Part shown: in pieces, positions 1 through 5,791 of the stretch
Position numbering within the stretch: position 1 is the first letter of the stretch
Layout: every line of letters starts with the position of its first letter
NCBI GenBank assembly: GCA_036389955.1
Contig: DASVVJ010000867.1
Location: forward strand, 1-8,184
DNA length: 8,184 bases
Direction of reading: 5' to 3'
DNA from: DATHBR01 sp036389955
Lineage (GTDB): Bacteria; Myxococcota; Myxococcia; Myxococcales; Myxococcaceae
Notes under the pieces: generated by a model
What the model saw: only the letters and a program-made list of their open reading frames with translations
Database searches by the model: none
Told to the model about the DNA's origin: nothing
Made by a program: the position numbers and the translations under genes

Positions 1-227
1 GCCGCTCGCAGCCGCTCCTGTGCCGCCCGAGCCGGTGGTGTCACCGCCGCCGCCGCCGGGCGCGCCGAGGACAGCAGGAATGGGGCGTACACCGGCCAGA
101 AGAAGACGCCGGCCACGAAGGTGACGGCCCGCGCGCCTCCGCCCTTGCCCTCCGCGCGCAGCACCAGCGCCACCGCCACCACTCCGCCCAACAACAGATA
201 CAGAATGCACGTCTCCACCACGCCCAT
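1..227 (-). CDS. Small membrane protein, N-terminal part only (runs off left edge)
   Basis: Read from ATG at 227 leftward, the frame stays open for 75 codons to the window edge, so the C-terminus is missing. The protein begins MGVVETCILYLLLGG. It shows two hydrophobic segments, about residues 5-23 and 36-53 (the second contains FFWPVYAPFLL), joined by a short basic, glycine-rich linker with EGKGGGAR. After these comes an Ala/Pro-rich stretch that ends in a charged run (AQERLRA), which may lead into a helical or coiled-coil cytoplasmic tail. The start is well supported by GAGGAGGAG about 6-7 bases upstream. It lies 36 bases downstream of the 264-983 gene on the same strand, so it is probably the third gene of that operon. 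I do not recognise the family. A small two-helix membrane protein working with the two larger membrane proteins upstream is an inference from position only. Confidence 0.72.
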   Translation of the reverse strand, partial: MGVVETCILYLLLGGVVAVALVLRAEGKGGGARAVTFVAGVFFWPVYAPFLLSSARPAAAAVTPPARAAQERLRA

Positions 228-263
228 GGCAGGCTCCTCCTCGTCAGCGGGGGATCAACGGGT

Positions 264-983
264 TCAGAGACGCGGCCCGAGCGCTTCGCCCAGCCGGTAG
301 AGCGCCACTGGCGCCACCACCGTGTAGACACCGCCCCAGCACAGCACCAGCCGCTTCAGGAAGTGGCCCCGCCGCTTGTGCGTAATTGGCAGGTGCTCGG
401 CCAGATCGCAGAACCCCCGGTACACCGCCCGGATGCCCAAGAGCCCCACCGCGAACGGCAGGCACATGCCCGCGAACAGCGCCGTACGCTGCGCGTCGAA
501 CACCCCCACCACCGTCCCCAGCAGCCACGCCGCGTAGAACGGCAGCACGCCCAGCAGCAGCACGGACATCGTCGCCTGCGCGCGCAACGCCTGCGCCGTC
601 ACCAGCCGGAACGACGCGTCCAGCCCCGACAGCTGCGTGTAGAAGTAGAACGAAGGCAGGCAGATGCACAGCGCGCCCAGAAAGGCCCCGATGAAGGCCA
701 GCGGCATCCACACCACCGGGTGCCCCGCCTGGTACCACGCCAGCATCGGCGCCTCCGCGAACAGCTCCGCGGCCAGCCCCAGCACCACCCCGTGAATGGT
801 CAGCCCCAGCACCGACAGCGCCAGGAACTTCTGAATCACCTCCGGCAGGCCCGCCTCGTCCCGCATCAGCCGATGCAGGCGCGCCTCACCGCGCAGAATC
901 AGGTCGAACATGCCCGGCACCGGGCCCGCCGCGGCCGGCGGCGTCGGAAGCGAAGGAACATCGAGAGTCGAAGCAGCGTCCAT
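264..983 (-). CDS. Polytopic membrane protein of unknown function, paralogue of the 1000-1608 product
   Basis: This encodes 239 residues from ATG at 983, with GAGGAGG five bases upstream. A Pro/Ala-rich, probably cytoplasmic N-terminus (residues 1-24) is followed by an amphipathic charged region (25-50). About five hydrophobic segments follow, near 52-73, 91-115, 137-157, 165-185 and 211-230, with a basic loop THKRRGHFLKR before the last. Its middle contains LPSFYFYTQLSGLDAS (109-124). The 1000-1608 product has a matching LP..Y......LDAS pattern in the equivalent place, so the two look like diverged tandem duplicates. The overall shape (short cytoplasmic N-terminus, about five helices) recalls Yip1-type membrane proteins, but I see no diagnostic motif and do not assign it to that family. 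It lies 16 bases after the upstream gene, which implies co-transcription. No catalytic residues are visible; a scaffold or channel-like role is possible but unproven. Confidence 0.85.
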   Translation of the reverse strand: MDAASTLDVPSLPTPPAAAGPVPGMFDLILRGEARLHRLMRDEAGLPEVIQKFLALSVLGLTIHGVVLGLAAELFAEAPMLAWYQAGHPVVWMPLAFIGAFLGALCICLPSFYFYTQLSGLDASFRLVTAQALRAQATMSVLLLGVLPFYAAWLLGTVVGVFDAQRTALFAGMCLPFAVGLLGIRAVYRGFCDLAEHLPITHKRRGHFLKRLVLCWGGVYTVVAPVALYRLGEALGPRL

Positions 984-999
984 GACAGCCTCCTCGGGT

Positions 1000-1608
1000 T
1001 CAGGCGTCGAAGTGGAACAGAGAGAACAGCGTCATCAGCTCCGCGCCGATAACACCCACCAGCACCAGCCACAGCAGCGCGTATGCACGGCTGCGCTCGG
1101 GCTCCAGCGCCTTCATGGTCCGCAGGAACACGTCCACCATGCACACGCCCACCCCCGCGAACACCGCCAGGTTCACCGCCAGCCGCACGAAGCCGTACGG
1201 CAGCGCCAGCCCGAAGAACCAGGTGATGGGCACACTGGCCAGCAGCGCCAGCGAGCCGAAGCTCACCGTGGTGAGCGCCGCCAGCAACGTGGTGGACGCG
1301 TCCAACTTCGAGCCCAGCGCCGAGTTCAGGATGTAGAGCGCCGGCAGCGCGATGGTCCACGCCAGCCCCGCCGCCACCGGCGCCTTCAGCATCCCCGCCA
1401 GCATGCCTCCCCACCCCTCGTGCAGCCGCATCACCAGCCCGTACGCGGCGATGCCCAGCACCGCGCTGGCCAGCAGCACGGGGAAAATCAACGGACGTGG
1501 ACCCGGCGTCAGCCGCCGGTCCCTCCAGCGCGTGGTGAACTCCTCGGGTCGTCTCAGCGCCACGCCTACATCGAGGAGCGCGGCGCTCACATCACGGGTC
1601 AGGCTCAT
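1000..1608 (-). CDS. Polytopic membrane protein of unknown function, first gene of leftward operon
   Basis: This encodes 202 residues. The open frame extends upstream to an ATG at 1701, but I chose ATG at 1608. It has GAGGAGGG about 9-10 bases upstream, and the 31 extra residues of the longer form are a basic, low-complexity stretch that would run into the promoter region. From this start, residues 1-37 are charged and probably cytoplasmic (MSLTRDVSAALLDVGVALRR). About five hydrophobic segments follow near 38-60, 74-95, 103-127, 141-163 and 175-198. The motif LPALYILNSALGSKLDAS (88-105) matches the 264-983 protein in spacing and key residues (LP, Y, LDAS), which supports common descent. No enzyme motif is seen. 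It probably leads the operon transcribed leftward from the 1609-1795 region. The function is unknown. Confidence 0.85.
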   Translation of the reverse strand: MSLTRDVSAALLDVGVALRRPEEFTTRWRDRRLTPGPRPLIFPVLLASAVLGIAAYGLVMRLHEGWGGMLAGMLKAPVAAGLAWTIALPALYILNSALGSKLDASTTLLAALTTVSFGSLALLASVPITWFFGLALPYGFVRLAVNLAVFAGVGVCMVDVFLRTMKALEPERSRAYALLWLVLVGVIGAELMTLFSLFHFDA

Positions 1609-1795
1609 CGGGTGTGTCCCTCCTCTGCCCCACCCCCTGAGCAGCCGCCGTGCCAGCCGCTTCGAGCCCTCGTGTCGCGGGGTTGGCCGCCGCGCTGTCA
1701 CCCGCGTTGACAGTCACTGACGACGCGCTTGGCACCTCTGGTCTACTCTGCGCCCGCTTCGGGGCGGCCTGCCCCGCGCATCTCGAGGTGTTCAC
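1609..1795. promoter_or_regulatory. Divergent control region between leftward operon and EamA transporter
   Basis: This 187-base non-coding gap separates the start of the leftward membrane operon from the start of the rightward transporter, so promoters for both should lie here. The clearest rightward element is TTGACA at 1707-1712, a perfect match to the -35 consensus of housekeeping sigma factors. At 17 bases beyond it there is no convincing -10 box. TACTCT at 1744-1749 looks more like a -10 but is too far away to pair with it. A sigma-54-like TTGGCAC at 1729-1735 has no GC at the required downstream spacing. I therefore mark the region but do not place transcription starts. Confidence 0.5.
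1695..1713. promoter_or_regulatory. Perfect 6+7+6 inverted repeat, possible operator
   Basis: CTGTCA (1695-1700) and TGACAG (1708-1713) are exact reverse complements around a 7-base spacer CCCGCGT. The right arm contains most of the TTGACA -35-like hexamer at 1707-1712, so a dimeric regulator bound here could block or modulate transcription of one or both divergent units. The symmetry does not extend beyond the six-base arms. Such short dyads occur by chance, so the operator role is an inference. Confidence 0.35.
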
Positions 1796-2662
1796 GTGCG
1801 GTACTACGCCATGGTGGCGGCGGGAGCCACCCTCTGGGGCTGCTGGCCGTTCTTCCTCCGGCACGCCGGGCTCTCGGGCATTCAGAATGCCCTGCTGGCC
1901 ATGCTCACCATGGCGCTGCCCACCCCGTTCCTCCTGCGCAGCGAGTCCCTCAAGGACCGCCGTGCCACCGTGGCGCTCGTCATCATGGGCGTGGCGGACG
2001 CCATCAACGTGGCCCTCTTCTTCGCCGCCGTGAAGCGTGGCCCCGTCGCCGTCGCCGTGCTCACCCACTACCTGGCCCCGCTGCTCGTCGCCCTCACCGC
2101 ACCCTGGGTGATGCGCGAGCCGCGCTCGGTGCGGGCCTTCATCGGTACCCCGCTCACCCTGGGCGGCCTGGGCATGCTCATCTGGCGGCCCGGCGAGGAC
2201 TTCTCCGGGTGGACCGCCCTGCTCGGAGCCGCCAGCGCTATCTTCTTCGCCGCGGCCGTGTTCGGCGCCAAGACGGCCGCACGCGCCTGGTCCCCCCTGG
2301 CCGTCACCTCCGTGCACTCCGCCGTCGGTGTGGCCACCCTGCTGCTGCTCTCCGGCTCCAGCGCGCTGCCGCCGCTTGAGGTGACAACACTGTGGGTTGT
2401 CGTTGGCGGCGTGTTTTCAGGCTTGCTCGGAAACATCCTCTTCAATACAGGGCTGCGGCGCATTCCCACCACGGCCGCCAGCGCCCTCACGTACCTGGAG
2501 CCCCTCACCGCCTCGCTCCTCGGCTGGGTCTTTTTCCAGGAGGCCCTGGGCCCCTGGGCCCTCGTGGGAGCCGCCCTGGTCCTCGCCGTGGGCGTCTGGG
2601 TTGCCGCCGAGCCGCGACGCCGGGCGGATTCGCTTTTACCGTCAATTTCTGGTACTCCTTGA
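1796..2662 (+). CDS. EamA-family (drug/metabolite transporter superfamily) permease
   Basis: This encodes 288 residues from GTG at 1796, with an AGGTG-like site five bases upstream. An in-frame ATG at 1811 (residue 6) is an alternative. The protein is hydrophobic throughout, with about ten membrane segments arranged as two EamA repeats, roughly residues 4-130 and 143-272. Typical family signatures are the first helix with an early Trp (GATLWGCWPFFLR), the end of repeat 1 with a transporter-like YLAPLLVAL (near 96), and in repeat 2 the LRRIPTTAASALTYLEPLTASLLGW stretch, which matches the classic EamA pattern of A..A....LEP......G. The length is usual for the ten-helix family. Family members export or import small metabolites such as amino acids at the inner membrane, but the substrate cannot be read from sequence. 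The C-terminus is a short basic cytoplasmic tail. It is transcribed away from the membrane operon on its left. Confidence 0.93.
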   Translation: MRYYAMVAAGATLWGCWPFFLRHAGLSGIQNALLAMLTMALPTPFLLRSESLKDRRATVALVIMGVADAINVALFFAAVKRGPVAVAVLTHYLAPLLVALTAPWVMREPRSVRAFIGTPLTLGGLGMLIWRPGEDFSGWTALLGAASAIFFAAAVFGAKTAARAWSPLAVTSVHSAVGVATLLLLSGSSALPPLEVTTLWVVVGGVFSGLLGNILFNTGLRRIPTTAASALTYLEPLTASLLGWVFFQEALGPWALVGAALVLAVGVWVAAEPRRRADSLLPSISGTP

Positions 2663-2700
2663 ATATCTCATGTATCCCGTTTAATCGTTTATTACAGGAG
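2659..2700 (+). promoter_or_regulatory. AT-rich spacer with a possible promoter
   Basis: The spacer after the EamA gene is strikingly AT-rich for this window. It contains TTGAAT (2659-2664, four of six matches to the -35 consensus) and TTTAAT (2680-2685, five of six to the -10 consensus), 15 bases apart, which is short of the ideal 17. AGGAG at 2696-2700 resembles a ribosome binding site but lies 25 bases before the next ATG. The region may be the promoter of the rightward cluster starting at 2726. No hairpin terminator is obvious for the EamA gene. Confidence 0.35.
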
Positions 2701-2725
2701 CCCATCTCTTCCTCTGCTTCGCCGT

Positions 2726-3283
2726 ATGGAACCCGCCGCCGACAGCCGTGACTATCGCGTCCTCTTTTTCTGCCCGGCCTCGCACGCTCGCGTCGAGCGC
2801 GTGGAGACGCCCGTGCGGCGGCTGCTCACGCGCATTCAGTCGCCGCCGGCGGAGCTCATTCCCCTGGAGGAGAGCGGGCCGCTGATTCAGGCCGGGTGGA
2901 AGGTGTTCATGGTGCGCTCGCTGTCCGAGCGTTCGGCGGCGCACGCGCTGGCCGCGTACGTGAGCGAGGCCACCTGCTCGCTGTCGGCGGAGCTGGATGC
3001 GGAGGTGCTGGGGCTGTACGTGGACGTGACGGGAGACTCGGCGCGCATCTGCCGGTGCGGCCCGGAGGACGGGCCCGAGACGTTCGCCGGCCGCCGCCAG
3101 GTAGCGCTCAGCCGCACCGCCGAGTGGCTCGAGGTGTCGCCCACGGGCCTGGCCACCCTGTTCCAGCTGGACACGCCCGAGGACTACGAGCCGGACGCCG
3201 AGGACCGTTTCGTCGAGGAGAAGCTGCGCGAGGCTCGCACGTATATGGAGCAGTACCGTCGGCAGAACAAAGTCAGCACATGA
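2726..3283 (+). CDS. Unrecognised soluble protein, translationally coupled to the tRNA-modification gene
   Basis: This encodes 185 residues. I do not recognise a family. The composition is that of a soluble cytoplasmic alpha/beta protein, with no signal peptide or membrane segment. A beta-strand-like start (YRVLFFCPASHARVERV) precedes a region of mixed strands and helices that contains LGLYVDVTGDSARICRCG (about 95-112). It ends in an acidic then basic helical tail (FVEEKLREARTYMEQYRRQ). The start is uncertain: ATG at 2726 is the only ATG in a suitable place, but it lacks a close Shine-Dalgarno site. The nearest AGGAG ends 25 bases upstream and the intervening leader is pyrimidine-rich. The stop TGA overlaps the ATG of the next gene in an ATGA arrangement, so its translation is probably coupled to the DTW-domain enzyme. 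That position suggests, without proving, a linked role. Codon use fits the neighbours. Confidence 0.8.
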   Translation: MEPAADSRDYRVLFFCPASHARVERVETPVRRLLTRIQSPPAELIPLEESGPLIQAGWKVFMVRSLSERSAAHALAAYVSEATCSLSAELDAEVLGLYVDVTGDSARICRCGPEDGPETFAGRRQVALSRTAEWLEVSPTGLATLFQLDTPEDYEPDAEDRFVEEKLREARTYMEQYRRQNKVST

Positions 3284-3864
3284 GGTCTCGCACCCCGGCG
3301 GACCTCGTGGGCCGCTGCCCGCGTTGCTACCTGCCGACCCGGCTGTGCCTGTGCCCCGAGGTGCCTCGGCTCACCACGCGCACCGAGCTCATCCTCATCC
3401 GGCACCACAAGGAGAAGGAGAAGTCCACCAACACCGCCCGCATCGCGGCGCTGGCGCTCGCCCGCTGCCAAGTGCTGCCGTACGGGGCGCCGGGCGAGCC
3501 GTTCGATGGCTCGGCACTGGAGACGCCGGATACCTGGCTGCTCTTCCCCGGCACGCAGCCGCCCCCACCCGGAGCGCCTTTGCCGAAGCGGCTGGTGGTG
3601 GTGGACGGCAACTGGAGCCAGGCGCGGCGCATGGTCCACCGGGTGCCGGCTCTGCGCGTGCTGCCGTGCCTGGTGCTGCCGCCGCCGGCGCCCGAGACGC
3701 GCCGCCTGCGCCGCCCACCTCACCCGGAGGGCATGTCCACGCTGGAGGCCATCGCCGGAGCCCTGGCGGTGCTCGAGGGCGAGGAGGTGGCCCGCCCTCT
3801 CTTTGAGCTGAATGAGCGGATGATTGACCGGGTCCTGGAGAGCCGCGGCCGATTGGGTTGGTAA
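3280..3864 (+). CDS. DTW-domain tRNA-uridine aminocarboxypropyltransferase (TapT/YfiP type)
   Basis: This encodes 194 residues, the usual length for short DTW-domain proteins. Members characterised in E. coli (TapT, formerly YfiP) transfer the 3-amino-3-carboxypropyl group of S-adenosylmethionine to uridine in the tRNA variable loop (acp3U47). Visible signatures are a zinc-binding cluster CPRC...CLC (C13, C16, C23, C25), the RHHKEKEKSTNTAR segment (41-54) matching the family H..E..K.TNT motif, the active-site block VVVDGNWSQARRM (106-118), and STLEAIAGAL (153-162). The family-defining D-x-T-W appears here as D109-G-N-W112, an Asn in place of Thr. A longer open frame extends upstream, but the ATG at 3280 overlaps the previous stop and gives a full-length family protein. 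There is no separate ribosome binding site, which fits translational coupling. It acts in the cytoplasm on tRNA. The general family is very likely; the exact tRNA position is inferred. Confidence 0.92.
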   Translation: MRSRTPADLVGRCPRCYLPTRLCLCPEVPRLTTRTELILIRHHKEKEKSTNTARIAALALARCQVLPYGAPGEPFDGSALETPDTWLLFPGTQPPPPGAPLPKRLVVVDGNWSQARRMVHRVPALRVLPCLVLPPPAPETRRLRRPPHPEGMSTLEAIAGALAVLEGEEVARPLFELNERMIDRVLESRGRLGW

Positions 3865-3922
3865 CGATGGCGCCCACATGTGCGAGGATGGGGGCTCCTG
3901 GGTAACGAGGGAGCACATCCAC

Positions 3923-4825
3923 GTGGAATCCAGCATCCTCACCACCGTCGTTCTGCCCGCGATCCTGGCCGTCATCATGCTGGGCCTGGGGCTGTCGCTG
4001 ACGGTGGCCGACTTCAAGCGGGTCCTCACCCTGCCGCGCGCGGTGCTGGTGGGGCTGCTGTGCCAGACGGTGCTGCTACCCTGGGTGTGCTTCGCCATCG
4101 CGAAGCTGAGCGGCCTGGCGCCCGAGCTGGCCGTGGGGCTGATGCTGCTGGCGGCCTCACCGGGCGGCGCCACCTCCAACCTCTATAGCCACCTGGCGCA
4201 CGGGGATGTGGCCCTCAACGTCACCCTCACCGCCATCAACAGCGTGCTCACGGTGGTGACGCTGCCCCTGATCGTCAACCTGTCGCTGGAGCACTTCCTC
4301 GGGGAGACGCGGGCCATCCCGCTCCAGTTCAGCAAGGTGGCGCAGATCTGCTTTCTCGTCCTGGGCCCGGTGGGCCTGGGCATGGTGCTGAAGCAGCGGT
4401 GGCCCTTGCTGTCCGAGCGGCTGCAGCGTCCGGTGAAGCTGATGTCGCTCCTCTTCCTGGCGATGGTGGTGGTGGGCACGGTCATCAAGGAGCGGGCGCA
4501 GGTGGGAACCTACTTCCAGCAGGTGGGGCTGGCGGCGCTGGGCTTCAACCTCGCCAGCCTGGCGGTGGGCTACTTCGTCCCACGGCTGCTGAGGCTGAAC
4601 CGGCAGCAGGCGATCGCCATCGGCATGGAGATCGGCATCCACAACGTGATGCTGGCCCTGGCCCTGGCCTACAGCCCCATGATGCTCAACAACAGCACCA
4701 TGGCCATTCCTCCGGCCGTCTACAGCGTCATCATGTACATCACCGCTGGCCTCTTCGCCTACCTGGTGACGTCCACCCAGCGCGCCTCGGTGGCCTCGCC
4801 CTCCAGCGCCACGCCGGATCGCTGA
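3923..4825 (+). CDS. Bile acid:sodium symporter family (BASS) transporter
   Basis: From GTG at 3923 this encodes 300 residues. I chose this start because GAGGGAG (3907-3913) lies nine bases upstream and the protein then begins just before helix 1, as in relatives. The frame also has ATG at 3878 and a start at 3824 inside the previous gene, neither with a good binding site. About nine to ten membrane segments are seen. Family signatures are helix 1 GLGLSLTVADFKRV (21-34), conserved Gln48 in LLCQTVLLPW, the SPGGATSN block (79-86) followed by VALNVTLTAINSVLTVVTLP, and MEIGIHN (235-241) in the second crossover region. In the bacterial structures these crossover residues (Ser/Asn, Glu, Gln) bind two sodium ions. 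Here the E-x-G-x-Q position has His240 instead of Gln. It should be a sodium-coupled importer of an organic anion in the inner membrane. The substrate is unknown; bile acid itself is unlikely in soil. Confidence 0.92.
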   Translation: MESSILTTVVLPAILAVIMLGLGLSLTVADFKRVLTLPRAVLVGLLCQTVLLPWVCFAIAKLSGLAPELAVGLMLLAASPGGATSNLYSHLAHGDVALNVTLTAINSVLTVVTLPLIVNLSLEHFLGETRAIPLQFSKVAQICFLVLGPVGLGMVLKQRWPLLSERLQRPVKLMSLLFLAMVVVGTVIKERAQVGTYFQQVGLAALGFNLASLAVGYFVPRLLRLNRQQAIAIGMEIGIHNVMLALALAYSPMMLNNSTMAIPPAVYSVIMYITAGLFAYLVTSTQRASVASPSSATPDR

Positions 4826-4865
4826 GCGTTTCTTGTTGCTCGTCCCCTCTCTCGGAGATGTCCGC

Positions 4866-5786
4866 ATGACTCGCGCCGTTCTGCTGCTGCTCGGGCTGTT
4901 GCTGCCGGTCCTGTCCTGGGCCCAGGTGGCCGCGCCGGCTCCCGAGATTCCCCAGAACCGGCTGGTCCTCAACAGCCTGCTGGTGACGCGGATCAACCCG
5001 ATTGGGCTGGAGCTGCAGACGCGCGGGGGCTATCAGCGGCGGCTCTACGCCAACGAGGAGGCGCTCTTCCGGGACAACTTCCTCTTCGTGGGGACCTACC
5101 CGCGCATCAGCCCCGCGCTGATCAAGGTAGGACCGATGGTGGAGATTCAGCCGCTGTCCATCTTCAACCTGCGCCTGGCGGCCGAGTACGTGGGCTTCTT
5201 CGGAGCGCTGGGCTTCCTGCAGTCCCGGGGCTCGCCCACCGGGGACTACTCCGACTCGACGCTGAATACGGGCAGGGACGCGGGGGCCGCCTATTCGACC
5301 TCGGGCTCGCGCCTGGCGATCGAGCCCGTCGTGCAGCTGAAGATGGGGCCCCTGGCGCTGCGCAACCGCTTCTCGCTCGAGTACTGGAACGTGGGCCTGC
5401 GCGGCGACGATCGCGTCTTCTACGAGCCCACGCTGGACACGCTGCTGCCCGGCAAGGGGCTCACGTACGCGAACGACCTGGACCTGCTCTTCACAGGCCT
5501 GCCGCCCCTGGTGCTGGGCGCGCGCCACTCGCTGGTGCGCCCGGTGTACACGTCGCGCCAGCTCTCCGAAGGCGAGTCCATCAACAACGGCCACCACCGG
5601 CTGGGGATACTGGCCGCCTATGTCTTCTATGACGAGGGTTACACGTCCTTCAACAAGCCCGCCGTCATCCTCAATGTCGCGTGGTACCTGCGGCACCGCT
5701 ACCGGACGGGCGCGGAGGTGAACCGGTCCGTGCCCTACGTGTTGCTGGGCTTCGCCTTCCAGTCGGACCTGCTGGGCGGCCACTGA
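4866..5786 (+). CDS. Secreted, probably outer-membrane beta-barrel protein of unknown function
   Basis: This encodes 306 residues from ATG at 4866, with GGAG eight bases upstream. A TTG at 4833 is in frame but lacks a site and would spoil the signal peptide. Residues 1-19 form a classical Sec signal (MTRAVLLLLGLLLPVLSWA, probable cut after SWA). The mature part has no hydrophobic helices. It has many alternating, aromatic-rich strands such as LGLELQTRGGYQRRLY-like, FNLRLAAEYVGFFGALGF, LRNRFSLEYWNVGLR and AVILNVAWYLRHRY, as expected of an outer-membrane barrel. The last residues are not the common terminal Phe, although a GFAFQ strand lies close to the end. I do not recognise a specific family. 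The gene ends five bases before the PAP2-type enzyme, so the two are probably co-translated. Together they could act on or move an envelope lipid, which is an inference from order only. Confidence 0.85.
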   Translation: MTRAVLLLLGLLLPVLSWAQVAAPAPEIPQNRLVLNSLLVTRINPIGLELQTRGGYQRRLYANEEALFRDNFLFVGTYPRISPALIKVGPMVEIQPLSIFNLRLAAEYVGFFGALGFLQSRGSPTGDYSDSTLNTGRDAGAAYSTSGSRLAIEPVVQLKMGPLALRNRFSLEYWNVGLRGDDRVFYEPTLDTLLPGKGLTYANDLDLLFTGLPPLVLGARHSLVRPVYTSRQLSEGESINNGHHRLGILAAYVFYDEGYTSFNKPAVILNVAWYLRHRYRTGAEVNRSVPYVLLGFAFQSDLLGGH

Positions 5787-5791
5787 AGCGC

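Noticed and set aside
47..60. Run of GCC triplets as a microsatellite
   Set aside because: It is short and lies within coding sequence for an Ala-rich stretch in a GC-rich genome, so it is expected.
363..1052. Forward open frame of 229 codons opposite the membrane operon
   Set aside because: The product is dominated by Arg, Gln, His and Pro, typical of the antisense frame of a hydrophobic GC-rich gene. The reverse strand has ribosome binding sites and membrane segments.
1609..1701. N-terminal extension of the leftward membrane protein to ATG 1701
   Set aside because: There is no good ribosome binding site at 1701. The extra residues are basic and low-complexity, and a strong GAGGAGGG site precedes ATG 1608.
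1729..1745. Possible sigma-54 promoter beginning TTGGCAC
   Set aside because: The -24-like element is present, but no GC-containing -12 element occurs at the required spacing.
1592..2317. Reverse open frame of 241 codons over the divergent region and the EamA gene
   Set aside because: The product is low-complexity Gly, Glu, His and Arg without a domain. It conflicts with the well-supported EamA coding frame.
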